NCBI RefSeq assembly: GCF_036429475.1
Contig: NZ_CP144125.1
Span: 558,001 to 622,000, forward strand
DNA from: Halalkalicoccus sp. CGA53
GTDB taxonomy: Archaea; Halobacteriota; Halobacteria; Halobacteriales; Halalkalicoccaceae
Reading direction: 5' to 3'
Length of the DNA stretch: 64,000 nucleotides
A program made the position numbers and the translations under genes. A model generated the notes under the pieces. It was not told where the DNA came from. It saw nothing but the letters and a program-made list of their open reading frames with translations, and did no database searches. Below, one piece after another: positions 17,597 to 26,335 of this stretch. The stretch's first letter is position 1, and each line of letters opens with the position of its first letter.

Positions 17597-18342
17597 TCGA
17601 GCGCCCCCTTCGCGGCCTCCCGAACCGAGACGACGTCACCGATGACGGTCACCGCCGGGGGTTCGATCCGCTCTCGGTCCCTGACCTCGACGATCGTTTC
17701 GAGGGTCCCGGTGGCGATCCGTCCCTCCGACCAGGTGCCGCGTTCGACGAGCGCGACGGGCGTCTCCGGGTCCATGCCGGCCTCCCGGAGCGCCGCGGTG
17801 TACTCGCCGAGTTTGCCGACGCCCATCAGGACGACGATCGTTCCACCCGTCTCCGCGAGCGCCGCCCAGTCGACCGTCGACTCCGTTTTTGCTGGATCTT
17901 CGTGACCGGTGACGACGCTCACCGACGAGGCGTGATCCCGGTGGGTGATCGGCACGCCGAAGACGGCGGGGGCGGCCATCGCCGAGGTGACGCCGGGGAC
18001 GATTTCCACAGGAACGCCGTGTTCCGCCAGGTACTCCAGTTCCTCGCCGCCACGTCCGAAGACGAACGGGTCGCCGCCTTTCAGCCGGAGGACGCTCTTT
18101 CCCGCACGCGCGAGGGAGACGAGTCGCTCGTTGATCTCGGACTGGGAGGTGCGCTCGCCGCCCGCGCGCTTGCCGACGTCCTCGCGTTTCCCGTCGGGGA
18201 TCAGCTCGATGATCGCCGGTCCCGGGAGTTTGTCGTGGAGGACGACGTCGCACTCGTCGAACAGCCGGCGGGCCTTCACCGTCAGGAGTTCCGGATCGCC
18301 GGGGCCGCTCCCGACGAGGTAGACGGTACCGGGCTCAGCCAT
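17593..18342 (-). CDS. cobA: Uroporphyrinogen-III C-methyltransferase
   Basis: A 249-residue SAM-dependent methyltransferase that makes precorrin-2 from uroporphyrinogen III, the branch to siroheme, cobalamin and, in archaea, the siroheme-based haem route. Signatures: GTVYLVGSGPGDPELLTVKARRLFDECDVVLHDKL at the start, VLRLKGGDPFVFGRGGEELEYL near 85-105, VEIVPGVTSAMAAPAVFGVPITHR near 115-135 and VVLMGVGKL near 175. It overlaps hemC (8 nt) and hemD (4 nt). Length is that of a single-domain SUMT without CysG fusion. Confidence 0.96.
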   Translation of the reverse strand: MAEPGTVYLVGSGPGDPELLTVKARRLFDECDVVLHDKLPGPAIIELIPDGKREDVGKRAGGERTSQSEINERLVSLARAGKSVLRLKGGDPFVFGRGGEELEYLAEHGVPVEIVPGVTSAMAAPAVFGVPITHRDHASSVSVVTGHEDPAKTESTVDWAALAETGGTIVVLMGVGKLGEYTAALREAGMDPETPVALVERGTWSEGRIATGTLETIVEVRDRERIEPPAVTVIGDVVSVREAAKGALE

Positions 18343-19447
18343 CCGTCCCCCCGACGTCCTCGCGTCTGGCCGCCTCGATCAGCTCGCGAGCACCGCGGTC
18401 GGCCAGTTCGTCGGCGAGCCGGCGGGCGGCGCTCGCGTGGCTCTCGATCGGCAGGTCGCGGGTCGCCCCGATCCGCTCGGTGCCGTCGCGGCTGAGCGCC
18501 TGCACGCGCGTCGCGACGTACGATCCCTGCACCCGTGCGCTGATGCCGAGCGGAGCGACACAGCCCCCACCGAGTGCGGCGAGGACGGTCCGCTCGACGG
18601 TCGTCTCGACCCGGCTCCTGGGGTGGTCGATCCGGTCGTGGATCGTCTCCGCGACCTCGCCCTCCAGGGCGATCACGCAGAGTGCGCCCTGACCCGGCGC
18701 GGGGACGAACTCGGGTACAGTAAGCGACTGCACACCGACCTCCCCGAGCAGTTCCGCGCGTTCGAGTCCCGCACGAGCGAGGATGAGCGCGTCGTACTCG
18801 ACCTCGACGTCACGGTCGAGTGCGGCCCTCCGAAGCGGCGAGAGTCCCTCGTGCCACTCCTCCAGCCGTCGGTCGAACGCCGGCTCGAACTCCTCGTTCC
18901 CGGTGTTCGCCCGCCGTTCGGCCTCGTCCTCGCGCCGACGCTCGTGTTCCGCGTCCATCCACGGGGCGAGCAGCTTCTCGATCCGCGTATCGACGTTGCC
19001 ACGGACGGGCTCGACTACGAGGTCCGGTCGGGCCGCGAGCAGCTGTGCCCCTCGCCGCAAGCTCGCGGTGCCGACGGTCGCACCCTCCGGGAGCTCCGAG
19101 AGCGTTCTCCCCTGTGGAGTGACCAGCAGATCCTCGCGCGAACCGCGCTCCGGGACCCCCGCGACGACGAGTTCGTCCGGCATCTCCGTCGGCACGTCCT
19201 TCATCGAGTGGATCGCGGCGTCGGCGTCGCCCTCGAGCACCCGTTCGTCGAGCGCGCGGACGAACGCCCCGGTGGTGCCGAGACGGTGGATCAGTTCGTC
19301 GGTGATCCGGTCGCCCTCGGTCTCGACGGTGACGACCTCGACGTCGTATCGTCGCCCCGAGAGCGCCCGTTCGACCGTCCGCGCCTGGGCGAGCGCCAGG
19401 TCGGATCCGCGCGTCGCGAGGCGGATCGACCTCGGTCGTCGTGTCAT
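18335..19447 (-). CDS. hemC: Hydroxymethylbilane synthase (porphobilinogen deaminase)
   Basis: A 370-residue enzyme that joins four porphobilinogens. It has IRLATRGSDLALAQA at the start, EGDRITDELIHRLGTTGAFVRALDERVLEGDADAAIHSMKDVPTEMPDEL near 45-95 and VGTASLRRGAQLLAARPDL near 130. The cofactor cysteine is in LAALGGGCVAPLG near 295 and the PGQGAL motif near 258. It is about 50 residues longer than bacterial HemC; the extra sequence is an acidic/arginine-rich insertion around 165-205 (DAEHERRREDEAERRANTGNEE...), probably a surface loop. First gene of the hemCcobAhemD operon. ATG 19445-19447 is chosen over the open upstream frame. Confidence 0.96.
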   Translation of the reverse strand: MTRRPRSIRLATRGSDLALAQARTVERALSGRRYDVEVVTVETEGDRITDELIHRLGTTGAFVRALDERVLEGDADAAIHSMKDVPTEMPDELVVAGVPERGSREDLLVTPQGRTLSELPEGATVGTASLRRGAQLLAARPDLVVEPVRGNVDTRIEKLLAPWMDAEHERRREDEAERRANTGNEEFEPAFDRRLEEWHEGLSPLRRAALDRDVEVEYDALILARAGLERAELLGEVGVQSLTVPEFVPAPGQGALCVIALEGEVAETIHDRIDHPRSRVETTVERTVLAALGGGCVAPLGISARVQGSYVATRVQALSRDGTERIGATRDLPIESHASAARRLADELADRGARELIEAARREDVGGTDG

Positions 19448-19543
19448 ACACATCCCTCGGCGATGGGGGTTGAAACCCGCTTCGCTCGCCGTGCGCATGC
19501 AAGCACAATCGGCATCCGCACTCCGGCTGTCAATCGGTTGAAT

Positions 19544-19948
19544 ATGATGGACGACTCGACGCTCGTTACGGGGGACGGGTCACGGATACCGCCGGAGGTG
19601 CACGACCGCCTCGCGGAGGGCTCGCGGTGGCATTCGCTCTGTCACTGGACGGTCCATCGGAGTACGGACGCGGCGCTCGCGTTCGAGCACGAGCGCGGCC
19701 GGACCGTGCTCGAGGTCGTCCCGGACCGGGACGACCGCCCCGGATCGGAGCCGCTCACGCGCTGGAAGCTCCGCTGTCGCCGCAGCGCCGGCGAGGCGAC
19801 GAGTACGGCGACCGTCGACCGGTACACGACGATCGATCGCGCCGTCGACGACCTGCTGGAACGGGTCACACGCCTCGATTGCGAGGAGTACGCGAGGGGC
19901 GTGCCCCTCGCCGAGGTGTTCGGACGCGGCGGTGAGCGAAGCGGATGA
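19544..19948 (+). CDS. Haloarchaeal hypothetical protein before otsA
   Basis: A 134-residue soluble protein: LVTGDGSRIPPEVHDRLAEGSRWHSLCHWTVHRSTDAALAFEHERGRTVLEVVP, then TRWKLRCRRSAGEATSTATVDRYTTIDRAVDDLLERVTRLDCEEYARGVPLAEVF. It looks like one mixed alpha/beta domain with two conserved-looking tryptophans; no family recognised. Two successive ATGs (19544, 19547) are possible starts. The stop overlaps the otsA start by 4 nt, so it is probably co-translated with trehalose synthesis genes; a role there is only suggested by this coupling. It is divergent from hemC. Confidence 0.7.
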   Translation: MMDDSTLVTGDGSRIPPEVHDRLAEGSRWHSLCHWTVHRSTDAALAFEHERGRTVLEVVPDRDDRPGSEPLTRWKLRCRRSAGEATSTATVDRYTTIDRAVDDLLERVTRLDCEEYARGVPLAEVFGRGGERSG

Positions 19949-21420
19949 GCGGCTCGATCGAGTCAAGCGAGGCCGTAAAGCGCGCCGAGGAGGCCGCGCG
20001 ACCGGAGTCGCTCGTCGTCGTCTCGAACCGCCAGCCCTACAGTCACGACCGTCAGGGCGACGAGATCTCGGTCGACGAACCCGCCGGAGGGCTCACCGCC
20101 GGGCTCGACCCGGTGATGCAGACAACCGACGGGACGTGGATCGCGTGGGGCGACGGCGCCGCCGACGAGTGCGTCACCGACGAGAAGGGGCGGGTCCGGG
20201 TGCCGCCCGACGACCCCTCGTACACGCTCAGACGGCTCTGGCTCACCGAGCGGGATGTAGAGCGATACTACGCCGGTTACAGCAACCAGGTGCTCTGGCC
20301 GGTCTGTCACGGCGCGAACTGGAAGGTCGAGCACGCGGAGACCTACTTCGACCGGTACCGAGAGGTGAACGAGCGTTTCGCCGAGGCCGTCGTCGACGCG
20401 GCCGACGAGGGGACGACGGTCTGGTTCCAGGACTACCACCTCGCGCTCGCGCCACGACGGGTGACGGGCCAGCGCGATTCCTTCTGTATGCAGTTCTGGC
20501 ACATCCCGTGGCCGAGCTGGGACGGCTACCGGCGGCTCCCACAGCGCGAGGAGCTGCTCGACGGTCTGCTCTCGAACGACCTGCTCGGCTTTCACCTCCC
20601 CAGCTACGCCGAGCGCTTTCTCGACTGCGCGGAGCGAGCGCTTGGCGCGACGGTCGACAGGGGATCCGACAGGGTGTGGTACCGCGGGGAGGAGACGACC
20701 GTCGGGGCGTTCCCGCTCGGGGTCGACGCCGAGCGTCGCCACGAGCGGGCGCTCACCGTGGGAGACGAGTTCTGGACGTCGTTCAGGAAGGAACACGGGA
20801 TCGGGCCGGACGAGCAGGTCGTCGTGGGTGTCGACCGGCTGGACTACACGAAGGGGATCCCCGAACGGCTGGCCGCGCTCGAACGGCTCTTCGAGCGTCA
20901 CCCCGAACGGCGTGGCCGGCTCACCTACGTCCAGAAGGCGGCGGAGAGCCGGACGTCGATCCCCGCCTACCGGCGCCTCGGCCGCACGGTGCGCGACGAG
21001 GTCGACCGGATCAACCACCGGTTCGGGACCGCCGACTGGAAACCGATCGTCCACGTCGAGGAGTACCTCGACGAACGGGAGATCGCCGGGCTGTATCGCC
21101 ACGCCGACTGCGCGCTGGTGAGCCCGGTCTGCGACGGGATGAACCTCGTCGCCATGGAGTACGTCGCCTCGCAGGTCGACAGCCCGGGCGTGCTCGTGCT
21201 GAGCGAGCTCGCGGGCGCACACGAACTGCTCGGCGATCACGCGGTGTCGATCAACCCGTACGCGACCGAGGCGTTCGCCGACGCGATCGACTATGCGCTC
21301 GAGATGGATGTGTGGGAACGACGCGAGCGGATGGACGCGCTCCGTCGGGTCGTCTTCGAGAACGATCTCGAGGGCTGGATGAACGATATCTTCCGAGCGG
21401 CCGCGACGATCCGGGGCTGA
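19945..21420 (+). CDS. otsA: Trehalose-6-phosphate synthase (GT20)
   Basis: A 491-residue retaining glycosyltransferase that joins UDP- or other NDP-glucose to glucose-6-phosphate. Visible GT20 blocks: VVSNRQPYS near 30, [13 protein letters not shown] near 52, [13 protein letters not shown] near 158, [17 protein letters not shown] near 180, [17 protein letters not shown] near 295, and [19 protein letters not shown] near 395 with [22 protein letters not shown]. All key residues are present and the length is normal. It is followed by otsB after 3 nt. Trehalose serves as a compatible solute in several haloarchaea; that role is inferred. Confidence 0.95.
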   Translation: MSGSIESSEAVKRAEEAARPESLVVVSNRQPYSHDRQGDEISVDEPAGGLTAGLDPVMQTTDGTWIAWGDGAADECVTDEKGRVRVPPDDPSYTLRRLWLTERDVERYYAGYSNQVLWPVCHGANWKVEHAETYFDRYREVNERFAEAVVDAADEGTTVWFQDYHLALAPRRVTGQRDSFCMQFWHIPWPSWDGYRRLPQREELLDGLLSNDLLGFHLPSYAERFLDCAERALGATVDRGSDRVWYRGEETTVGAFPLGVDAERRHERALTVGDEFWTSFRKEHGIGPDEQVVVGVDRLDYTKGIPERLAALERLFERHPERRGRLTYVQKAAESRTSIPAYRRLGRTVRDEVDRINHRFGTADWKPIVHVEEYLDEREIAGLYRHADCALVSPVCDGMNLVAMEYVASQVDSPGVLVLSELAGAHELLGDHAVSINPYATEAFADAIDYALEMDVWERRERMDALRRVVFENDLEGWMNDIFRAAATIRG

Positions 21421-21423
21421 GAC

Positions 21424-22206
21424 GTGCGGGGACGGTTCGCCGACGAGGTCACCGACGCGTTCGCGCGGACGCTCACCGGGAACGACGGCCTCCTGTTCTG
21501 CACGGACTTCGACGGGACGCTCTCGCCGATCGAGACGGACCCCGACGCCCCGACGCTCCCCCCGGAGAACGAGCGGGCGCTCCGCCGGCTCCGGGATCGG
21601 GAGCGGGTTCGCGTCGGCGTCGTCAGCGGACGCGGGCTCTCGGACCTGCGAGAACGGGTCGGGATCGACGGGATCGCCTACGCCGGGAACCACGGCCTCG
21701 AACTCGCCCTCGACGGTGAGCGGATCGTCCACCCGATCGCGGAACGGCGAGAGCGGGAGATCGGCCGGCTCTGTGACGCGATCGAGCGCGAGGTCGGGGA
21801 ACGGGTGCTCGTCGAACGGAAGGGGCTCACGGCGACGGTCCACTACCGGAAGGCGAACGAGGGGGCCTCCCGGGCGGTGAGAGCGCTCGTCCGGCGCGAG
21901 GCCGGGACGAAAGACGGGATCAGGACGGTCTCCGGGAAGCAGTCGGTCGAACTCCGGCCGGCGGTCGAGTGGGACAAGGGACGGGCGGTGTCGCTGCTCC
22001 GGGAGCGGGTGCCCAGCACTTGGACGGCCGCGTATCTCGGCGACGACACGACCGACGAGTCGGTCTTTCGGACGCTCGGGACGGGACTCTCGGTCCACGT
22101 CGGCGAGGGTGAGACCGACGCCGAGCACCGGCTTCCCGACACCGACGCGGTGAGCGAGCTGCTCGACTGGCTCGCCGACGGCGCGGGCGGACGGCTCGTC
22201 GACTGA
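21424..22206 (+). CDS. otsB: Trehalose-6-phosphate phosphatase
   Basis: A 260-residue HAD-superfamily phosphatase completing the OtsAB pathway. Motif I is LFCTDFDGTLSPIETDPD near 26-40 with the nucleophile Asp. VGVVSGRGLSDLRERVG is near 65, IAYAGNHGLEL near 85, and the metal-binding motif YLGDDTTDESVF is near 205. Start is GTG 21424, directly after the otsA stop; no ATG gives an equally complete HAD domain. The gene is the last of the hypothetical-otsA-otsB operon, followed by 150 nt before the sulfatase. Confidence 0.93.
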   Translation: MRGRFADEVTDAFARTLTGNDGLLFCTDFDGTLSPIETDPDAPTLPPENERALRRLRDRERVRVGVVSGRGLSDLRERVGIDGIAYAGNHGLELALDGERIVHPIAERREREIGRLCDAIEREVGERVLVERKGLTATVHYRKANEGASRAVRALVRREAGTKDGIRTVSGKQSVELRPAVEWDKGRAVSLLRERVPSTWTAAYLGDDTTDESVFRTLGTGLSVHVGEGETDAEHRLPDTDAVSELLDWLADGAGGRLVD

Positions 22207-22357
22207 GAGCCCTGCACACGCCAGCAGTCCCGGTATCCCCGTACGTGTCGTTCGATCGAGCTATGCACGCTCTCTGTGCGAGGACGGGACGTGATAGCGG
22301 CTGGTGGAACCGGGGCGGTCGGGGTGAACCGGGACGCGAGGACGGTCCGAGAGGACG

Positions 22358-23806
22358 ATGACGGGGAAGAACGTCGTCGTCGTGGTGATGGACACCACGA
22401 GAGCCGAGGAGACGGTCCCGGCGTCGGGGCTGACGCCGACGCTCTCGCGGCTCGCGAGCGAGGGATCCGAGTTCACGCGCGCCTTCGCGACCGCGCCGTG
22501 GACGCTCCCCTCGCACGCCTCGCTGTTCACGGGGACCTACCCGTCGAGACACGGCGCCCACGGCGGGCACACCTACCTCGACGCGGAGTTCGAGACGCTC
22601 GCGGAGACGTTCTCGAACGCGGGTTACGAGACGGTCGGCTTCTCGAACAACACCTGGATCACCGCGGAGTTCGGCTTCGACCGGGGGTTCGAGGCGCTGA
22701 GAAAGGGCTGGCAGCTCACCGAGGGGGGCGCTGACTTCGGCGACGTGATCCGCCAGAAGACGCTCGCGGGGAAGGCGCAGGCGGTCCGTCGGGAACTGTT
22801 CTCCGGCAACCCCGTACGGAACGCGCTCAACGCCGCCTACGCGCAGTACACTCACCGCTACGGCGACGACGGCGCGAAGCGGACCGTGAAGCGCTTCGGG
22901 AACTGGCTCGATTCGAGGACCGACGACCGGCCCTTCTTCGCGTTCGTCAACTGTATCGAACCTCACATCGACTACCGGCCGCCGCGCGAGTACGTCGAGG
23001 ACCGTCTCCCAGAGGGGACGAGCTACGAGGAGGCGCTCGCGGTCCGTCAGGACCCGCGAGCGTTCGACGTGGAGGAGTACGTGCTCACCGAGCGCGAGTT
23101 CCGGATCCTCAGGGCGCTCTACCGCGGCGAGATCGCCTACCTCGACGACCGGATCGGCGAGCTCCGTGAAGCGCTCACCTCGGCGGGGGAGTGGGAGGAC
23201 ACCCTGTTCGTACTGACGAGCGACCACGGCGAGAACGTCGGCGAGCACGGGCTGTTCGGCCACCAGTACAACCTCTACGAGACGACGATCCACGTCCCGC
23301 TCGTGATCGCGGGCGGGGCGTTCGACGGCGGCCGCCGCAGGGACGACCTCGTCCAGCTGGTCGATCTGCCGCCGACGCTCGCGGACGAGACCGGGATCGA
23401 CGCCCCGCACGAGCAGTACCAGGGTCGGTCGGTCCACCCGGAGAGCGACGTCGAACCCAGGACCGAGGTCATCGCGGAGTACGTCGCGCCACAGCCCGAC
23501 CGGGCGACGCTCGAAGCGCGCTTCGGGTCGGTCCCGGAGAAGGGGATGTTCGACCGGTCGCTCCGCGCGATCCGGGCCGGGGACCACAAACTGGTCCGTG
23601 GCTCCGACGGCCTGCTCGAACTCTACGACCTCAGCGAGGACCCCGCGGAGCGACTGAACCTCGCGGACGAGGAGCGGGGGGTTGCCCGCGGCCTCGGCGA
23701 CGCGCTCGACGTCTGGGCGGACTCGTTCGAGCACGCCGCGAGCGACGGCTCGGTCGAGATGGGCGAGGCGACCGAACGGCGCCTGCGGGAACTCGGGTAT
23801 CTTTGA
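22358..23806 (+). CDS. Sulfatase-fold hydrolase with Thr at the nucleophile position
   Basis: A 482-residue alkaline-phosphatase-superfamily protein. The N-terminal metal site is VVVVMDTTRAEE. At the formylglycine position it has APWTLPSHASLFTGTYPSRHG, i.e. TLPSH in place of CxPSR, so the usual Cys is replaced by Thr, as in LTA-synthase or phosphoglycerol-transferase-like members. FVLTSDHGENVGEHGLFGHQ near 285-305 and IHVPLVIAG supply the second metal site. A C-terminal degradation-like domain ends in RLRELGYL. It could cleave phosphate or sulfate esters, or transfer phosphoglycerol groups. No signal peptide was seen, so it is probably cytosolic. Confidence 0.82.
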   Translation: MTGKNVVVVVMDTTRAEETVPASGLTPTLSRLASEGSEFTRAFATAPWTLPSHASLFTGTYPSRHGAHGGHTYLDAEFETLAETFSNAGYETVGFSNNTWITAEFGFDRGFEALRKGWQLTEGGADFGDVIRQKTLAGKAQAVRRELFSGNPVRNALNAAYAQYTHRYGDDGAKRTVKRFGNWLDSRTDDRPFFAFVNCIEPHIDYRPPREYVEDRLPEGTSYEEALAVRQDPRAFDVEEYVLTEREFRILRALYRGEIAYLDDRIGELREALTSAGEWEDTLFVLTSDHGENVGEHGLFGHQYNLYETTIHVPLVIAGGAFDGGRRRDDLVQLVDLPPTLADETGIDAPHEQYQGRSVHPESDVEPRTEVIAEYVAPQPDRATLEARFGSVPEKGMFDRSLRAIRAGDHKLVRGSDGLLELYDLSEDPAERLNLADEERGVARGLGDALDVWADSFEHAASDGSVEMGEATERRLRELGYL

Positions 23807-23828
23807 ACCGGGATCCGAACGTCGGAAC

Positions 23829-25256
23829 ATGCTCGACCGACCGAACGTCCTGCTGTTGCTCACCGACCAGGAGCGCTACGACCTCACCGCGCCCGGAGCG
23901 CTCCCGGTGGAGACGCCGAACCTCGACCGGATCGCCGAGGATGGGACCCGGTTCACGCGCGCGTACACGCCGATCGGCATCTGCACGAGCGCGCGCGCCT
24001 CCTTGCTCTCCGGACTCTTCCCGCACGCCCACGGGATGCTCAACAACTCCCACGAGGCGGACGCGCTCCAGCCGAACTTCCCTCCCGACCTCCCCACGTT
24101 CGGCGAGGGGCTTGCCCAGGTCGGCTACGAGAACACGTATCTGGGGAAGTGGCACGTCGGGCGGGATCAGGTCCCGGGGGAGTTCGGCTTTCGCTACCTC
24201 GGCGGAAGCGACACCCACCACGACGACATCGACCGGGCGTTCCGTGCCTACCGCGACCGGCTCGGTGTCGACCGAGAGGTCGACCTGATCGACCCGATCA
24301 CGACCGACTACGAGGACGACCCGACGCTGATCGCGGCCGAGACGCCCGTCCCTGTGGAGGCGACCCGGGCGTACTACCTCGCCGAACGGACGATCGAGCG
24401 GATCGAGGGGCTGGCGGCGGGCAGTGGTGAACAGCCGTTCTTCCACCGGACCGACTTCCTCGGCCCGCACCACCCCTACGTCGTCCCGGAGCCCTACGCC
24501 TCGATGTACGACCCGGACGACGTCGACCCGTGGCCGACGTTCACGGAGACGTTCGACGGCAAGCCGCAGGTCCACGAGAACTACCTCAGGTACAGAGGAG
24601 TCGCCAACTTCGACTGGGAGACGTGGTCTCGGGCCGTCGCGCGCTACTTCGGCTTCGTGACGATGATCGACGACCAGGTCGGGCGGATCCTCGACGCGCT
24701 CGCCGAGCACGGCATGGAGGAGACGCTCGTCGTCCACACCTCGGATCACGGTGATTTCACGGGCAGTCACCGCCAGTTCAACAAGGGCCCGCTGATGTAC
24801 GAGGAGACCTACCACGTCCCGCTCGCCGCGATGGGGGCCGGCGTCGAACGAGGTACCTGTGACGCGTTCGTCTCGCTCGTCGACCTGATGCCGACGTTCC
24901 TCGACCTCGCGGGTGCGGAGGTCCCCGAGGTCCACGGTCGGAGCCTCGGACCGCTGCTCGACGGCGACGTCCCGGAGGACTGGCGCGAGTCGATCACCGC
25001 CCAGTACCACGGCGACGAGTTCGGCCTCTACAGCCAGCGGATGATCCGCTCCGAACGGTACAAGTTCGTCTACAACGCGCCGGACGTGAACGAGTTCTAC
25101 GACCTCCACGACGACCCACACGAGCTACGAAACCTCGTCTCGCACCCCGAGTACGAGGAGGTGCGACGGGAGCACGAGCGACGGCTGCTCGGGTGGATGG
25201 AACGGACGGACGATCCGATCACCCGATGGACGAGGAACGTCCTCGGGCAGGGGTAG
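23829..25256 (+). CDS. Type I sulfatase (formylglycine-dependent arylsulfatase-like)
   Basis: A 475-residue sulfatase. It has the metal-binding start RPNVLLLLTDQERYD, and ICTSARASLLSGLFPHAHGM near 54-73 carries the CxSAR formylglycine motif with the modifiable Cys. YLGKWHVG near 108 is the LGKWH-type motif, VHTSDHGDFTGSHRQFNKGP near 305 has the second metal site, and YHVPLAA follows. It lies 22 nt after the Thr-type sulfatase and likely forms an operon with it. A formylglycine-generating enzyme is not in this window. Substrate cannot be read. ATG 23829 starts the fold; the open frame continues upstream through antisense-like sequence. Confidence 0.88.
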   Translation: MLDRPNVLLLLTDQERYDLTAPGALPVETPNLDRIAEDGTRFTRAYTPIGICTSARASLLSGLFPHAHGMLNNSHEADALQPNFPPDLPTFGEGLAQVGYENTYLGKWHVGRDQVPGEFGFRYLGGSDTHHDDIDRAFRAYRDRLGVDREVDLIDPITTDYEDDPTLIAAETPVPVEATRAYYLAERTIERIEGLAAGSGEQPFFHRTDFLGPHHPYVVPEPYASMYDPDDVDPWPTFTETFDGKPQVHENYLRYRGVANFDWETWSRAVARYFGFVTMIDDQVGRILDALAEHGMEETLVVHTSDHGDFTGSHRQFNKGPLMYEETYHVPLAAMGAGVERGTCDAFVSLVDLMPTFLDLAGAEVPEVHGRSLGPLLDGDVPEDWRESITAQYHGDEFGLYSQRMIRSERYKFVYNAPDVNEFYDLHDDPHELRNLVSHPEYEEVRREHERRLLGWMERTDDPITRWTRNVLGQG

Positions 25257-25315
25257 TGCGACCGATCGTTCTCGCGAACTCACCTCTCGAAAAACCGTCT
25301 CCGCGGCGCGATAGC

Positions 25316-25588
25316 CTAGTGGGTGCCGGCCGTTCCGGTCGTCCCTGTGTCGAGCGAGCCGAGTCGGATCTCGTCGTCGGTGACCGCCTCGACCGACTCC
25401 TCCTGCAGCGGGTACGTGTCCTCGTCGCGGTCACCCCAGCCGAGTTTGGCGCTGATCGTGTCGGTGATCCCGGGGTCGGGTTCGACGTGTACGGTGCCGT
25501 GTTCGACACTCGTTACGACGCCGACTTCCTCGCCGGTCTCGTCGACGACTTTCTTGCCTTCGTCGTCCTCGGTGAAGTTGTGTGCCAT
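25316..25588 (-). CDS. PRC-barrel-like haloarchaeal protein (or C-terminal domain of a fusion)
   Basis: From ATG 25586-25588 the frame encodes 90 residues: MAHNFTEDDEGKKVVDETG, EEVGVVTSVEHGTVHVEPDPG, ITDTISAKLGWGDRDEDTYPL and a Thr/Gly-rich tail. This is the typical length and sequence of stand-alone haloarchaeal PRC-barrel proteins, whose role is unknown. In this window the frame continues upstream without a stop into a membrane protein, so the product may also be made as the C-terminal part of a 339-residue protein. A separate start is more likely, since this ATG and its family length fit exactly. Confidence 0.75.
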   Translation of the reverse strand: MAHNFTEDDEGKKVVDETGEEVGVVTSVEHGTVHVEPDPGITDTISAKLGWGDRDEDTYPLQEESVEAVTDDEIRLGSLDTGTTGTAGTH

Positions 25589-26335
25589 CGCACCCGTGTG
25601 TTCGGCGTTCGGACACTTGGTCGTCGCACTTGCGTATGCGGGCCTCGTGCGTGACGCCGAGCGGGAGACGTCCGAGCGGGAGACGTCCGAGCGGCGACGC
25701 CGGGCGAGGTAGTAGAACGCGAGCGGTGGGTGAAGCGGCGCGATCGTGAGCCCGACGAACGCGAGAGCGAGGTAGGTCGCCGGGTTCGGCGTCCAGCCGT
25801 CGCCCGCCCTCGACCGGACGTACGCGGCGTCCTCGTAGATCGCGGCGGGAAAGACCCCCAGACCGACCGCGGCGGCGAGCGCCGGAACCGCGACGGCCGT
25901 CGATGGCACCTCGATCGCGACGGCGATCACCGCCACCAGGCTCCCGACGAGCGCGACAACCAGCGAACCGGCGACGAGGACCCACCAGTACCCCTCCCGG
26001 GCGTCGATCGGAACCCGCCGGTGACGTCGGTGGAGGTAGACGAGCCCGACGAGCGGGGCCGAGAGGAGGAGCGCCGCGAGGGCGTAGAGCGAGCCACGGG
26101 GTCCCCAGCCGGTGGCCCGGACGCGACGTGCGTCGAGGAGGAGACAGGCGGGAACGCCGAGGCGGACACAGAGCCCCGCGGCCGTCGCCACGAGGAGGAG
26201 TCCCGAGTCGAGCGTCGGGTCGCCTCGTTCGGCGAGCACACCGGCGATCCCGACCCCGACGATCAGCGGGAGCGAGAAGAGCAGCCGCTCGAGGACGCGG
26301 TGTGGAGCGAGTCCGACTCCCCGAACCGACGCCAT
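25589..26335 (-). CDS. Six-helix membrane protein without its own stop codon
   Basis: The coding frame begins at ATG 26333-26335, directly after the hemL stop, and codes for ~249 residues before running in frame into the PRC-barrel gene. Six hydrophobic segments are visible (LLFSLPLIVGVGIAGVL, LLLVATAAGLCVRLGVPACLLL, LYALAALLLSAPLVGLVYL, WWVLVAGSLVVALVGSLVAV, VAVPALAAAVGLGVFPAAIY, LALAFVGLTIAPLHPPLAFYYL). After the last helix come RRRR and two copies of SDVSR from a 15-bp tandem repeat, then about 25 residues of low-quality sequence. Either the original stop was lost or this is a true fusion. Function unknown. Confidence 0.65.
25659..25694. repeat. 15-bp tandem duplication
   Basis: The unit GAGCGGGAGACGTCC occurs twice in direct succession (25659-25673 and 25674-25688), followed by the first six bases again. 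It adds five residues in frame at the join between the membrane protein and the PRC-barrel gene. Confidence 0.9.

Noticed and set aside
19963-22128. 721-codon minus-strand ORF opposite otsA-otsB
   Set aside because: Arg/Pro/Val-rich shadow of two well-supported genes.
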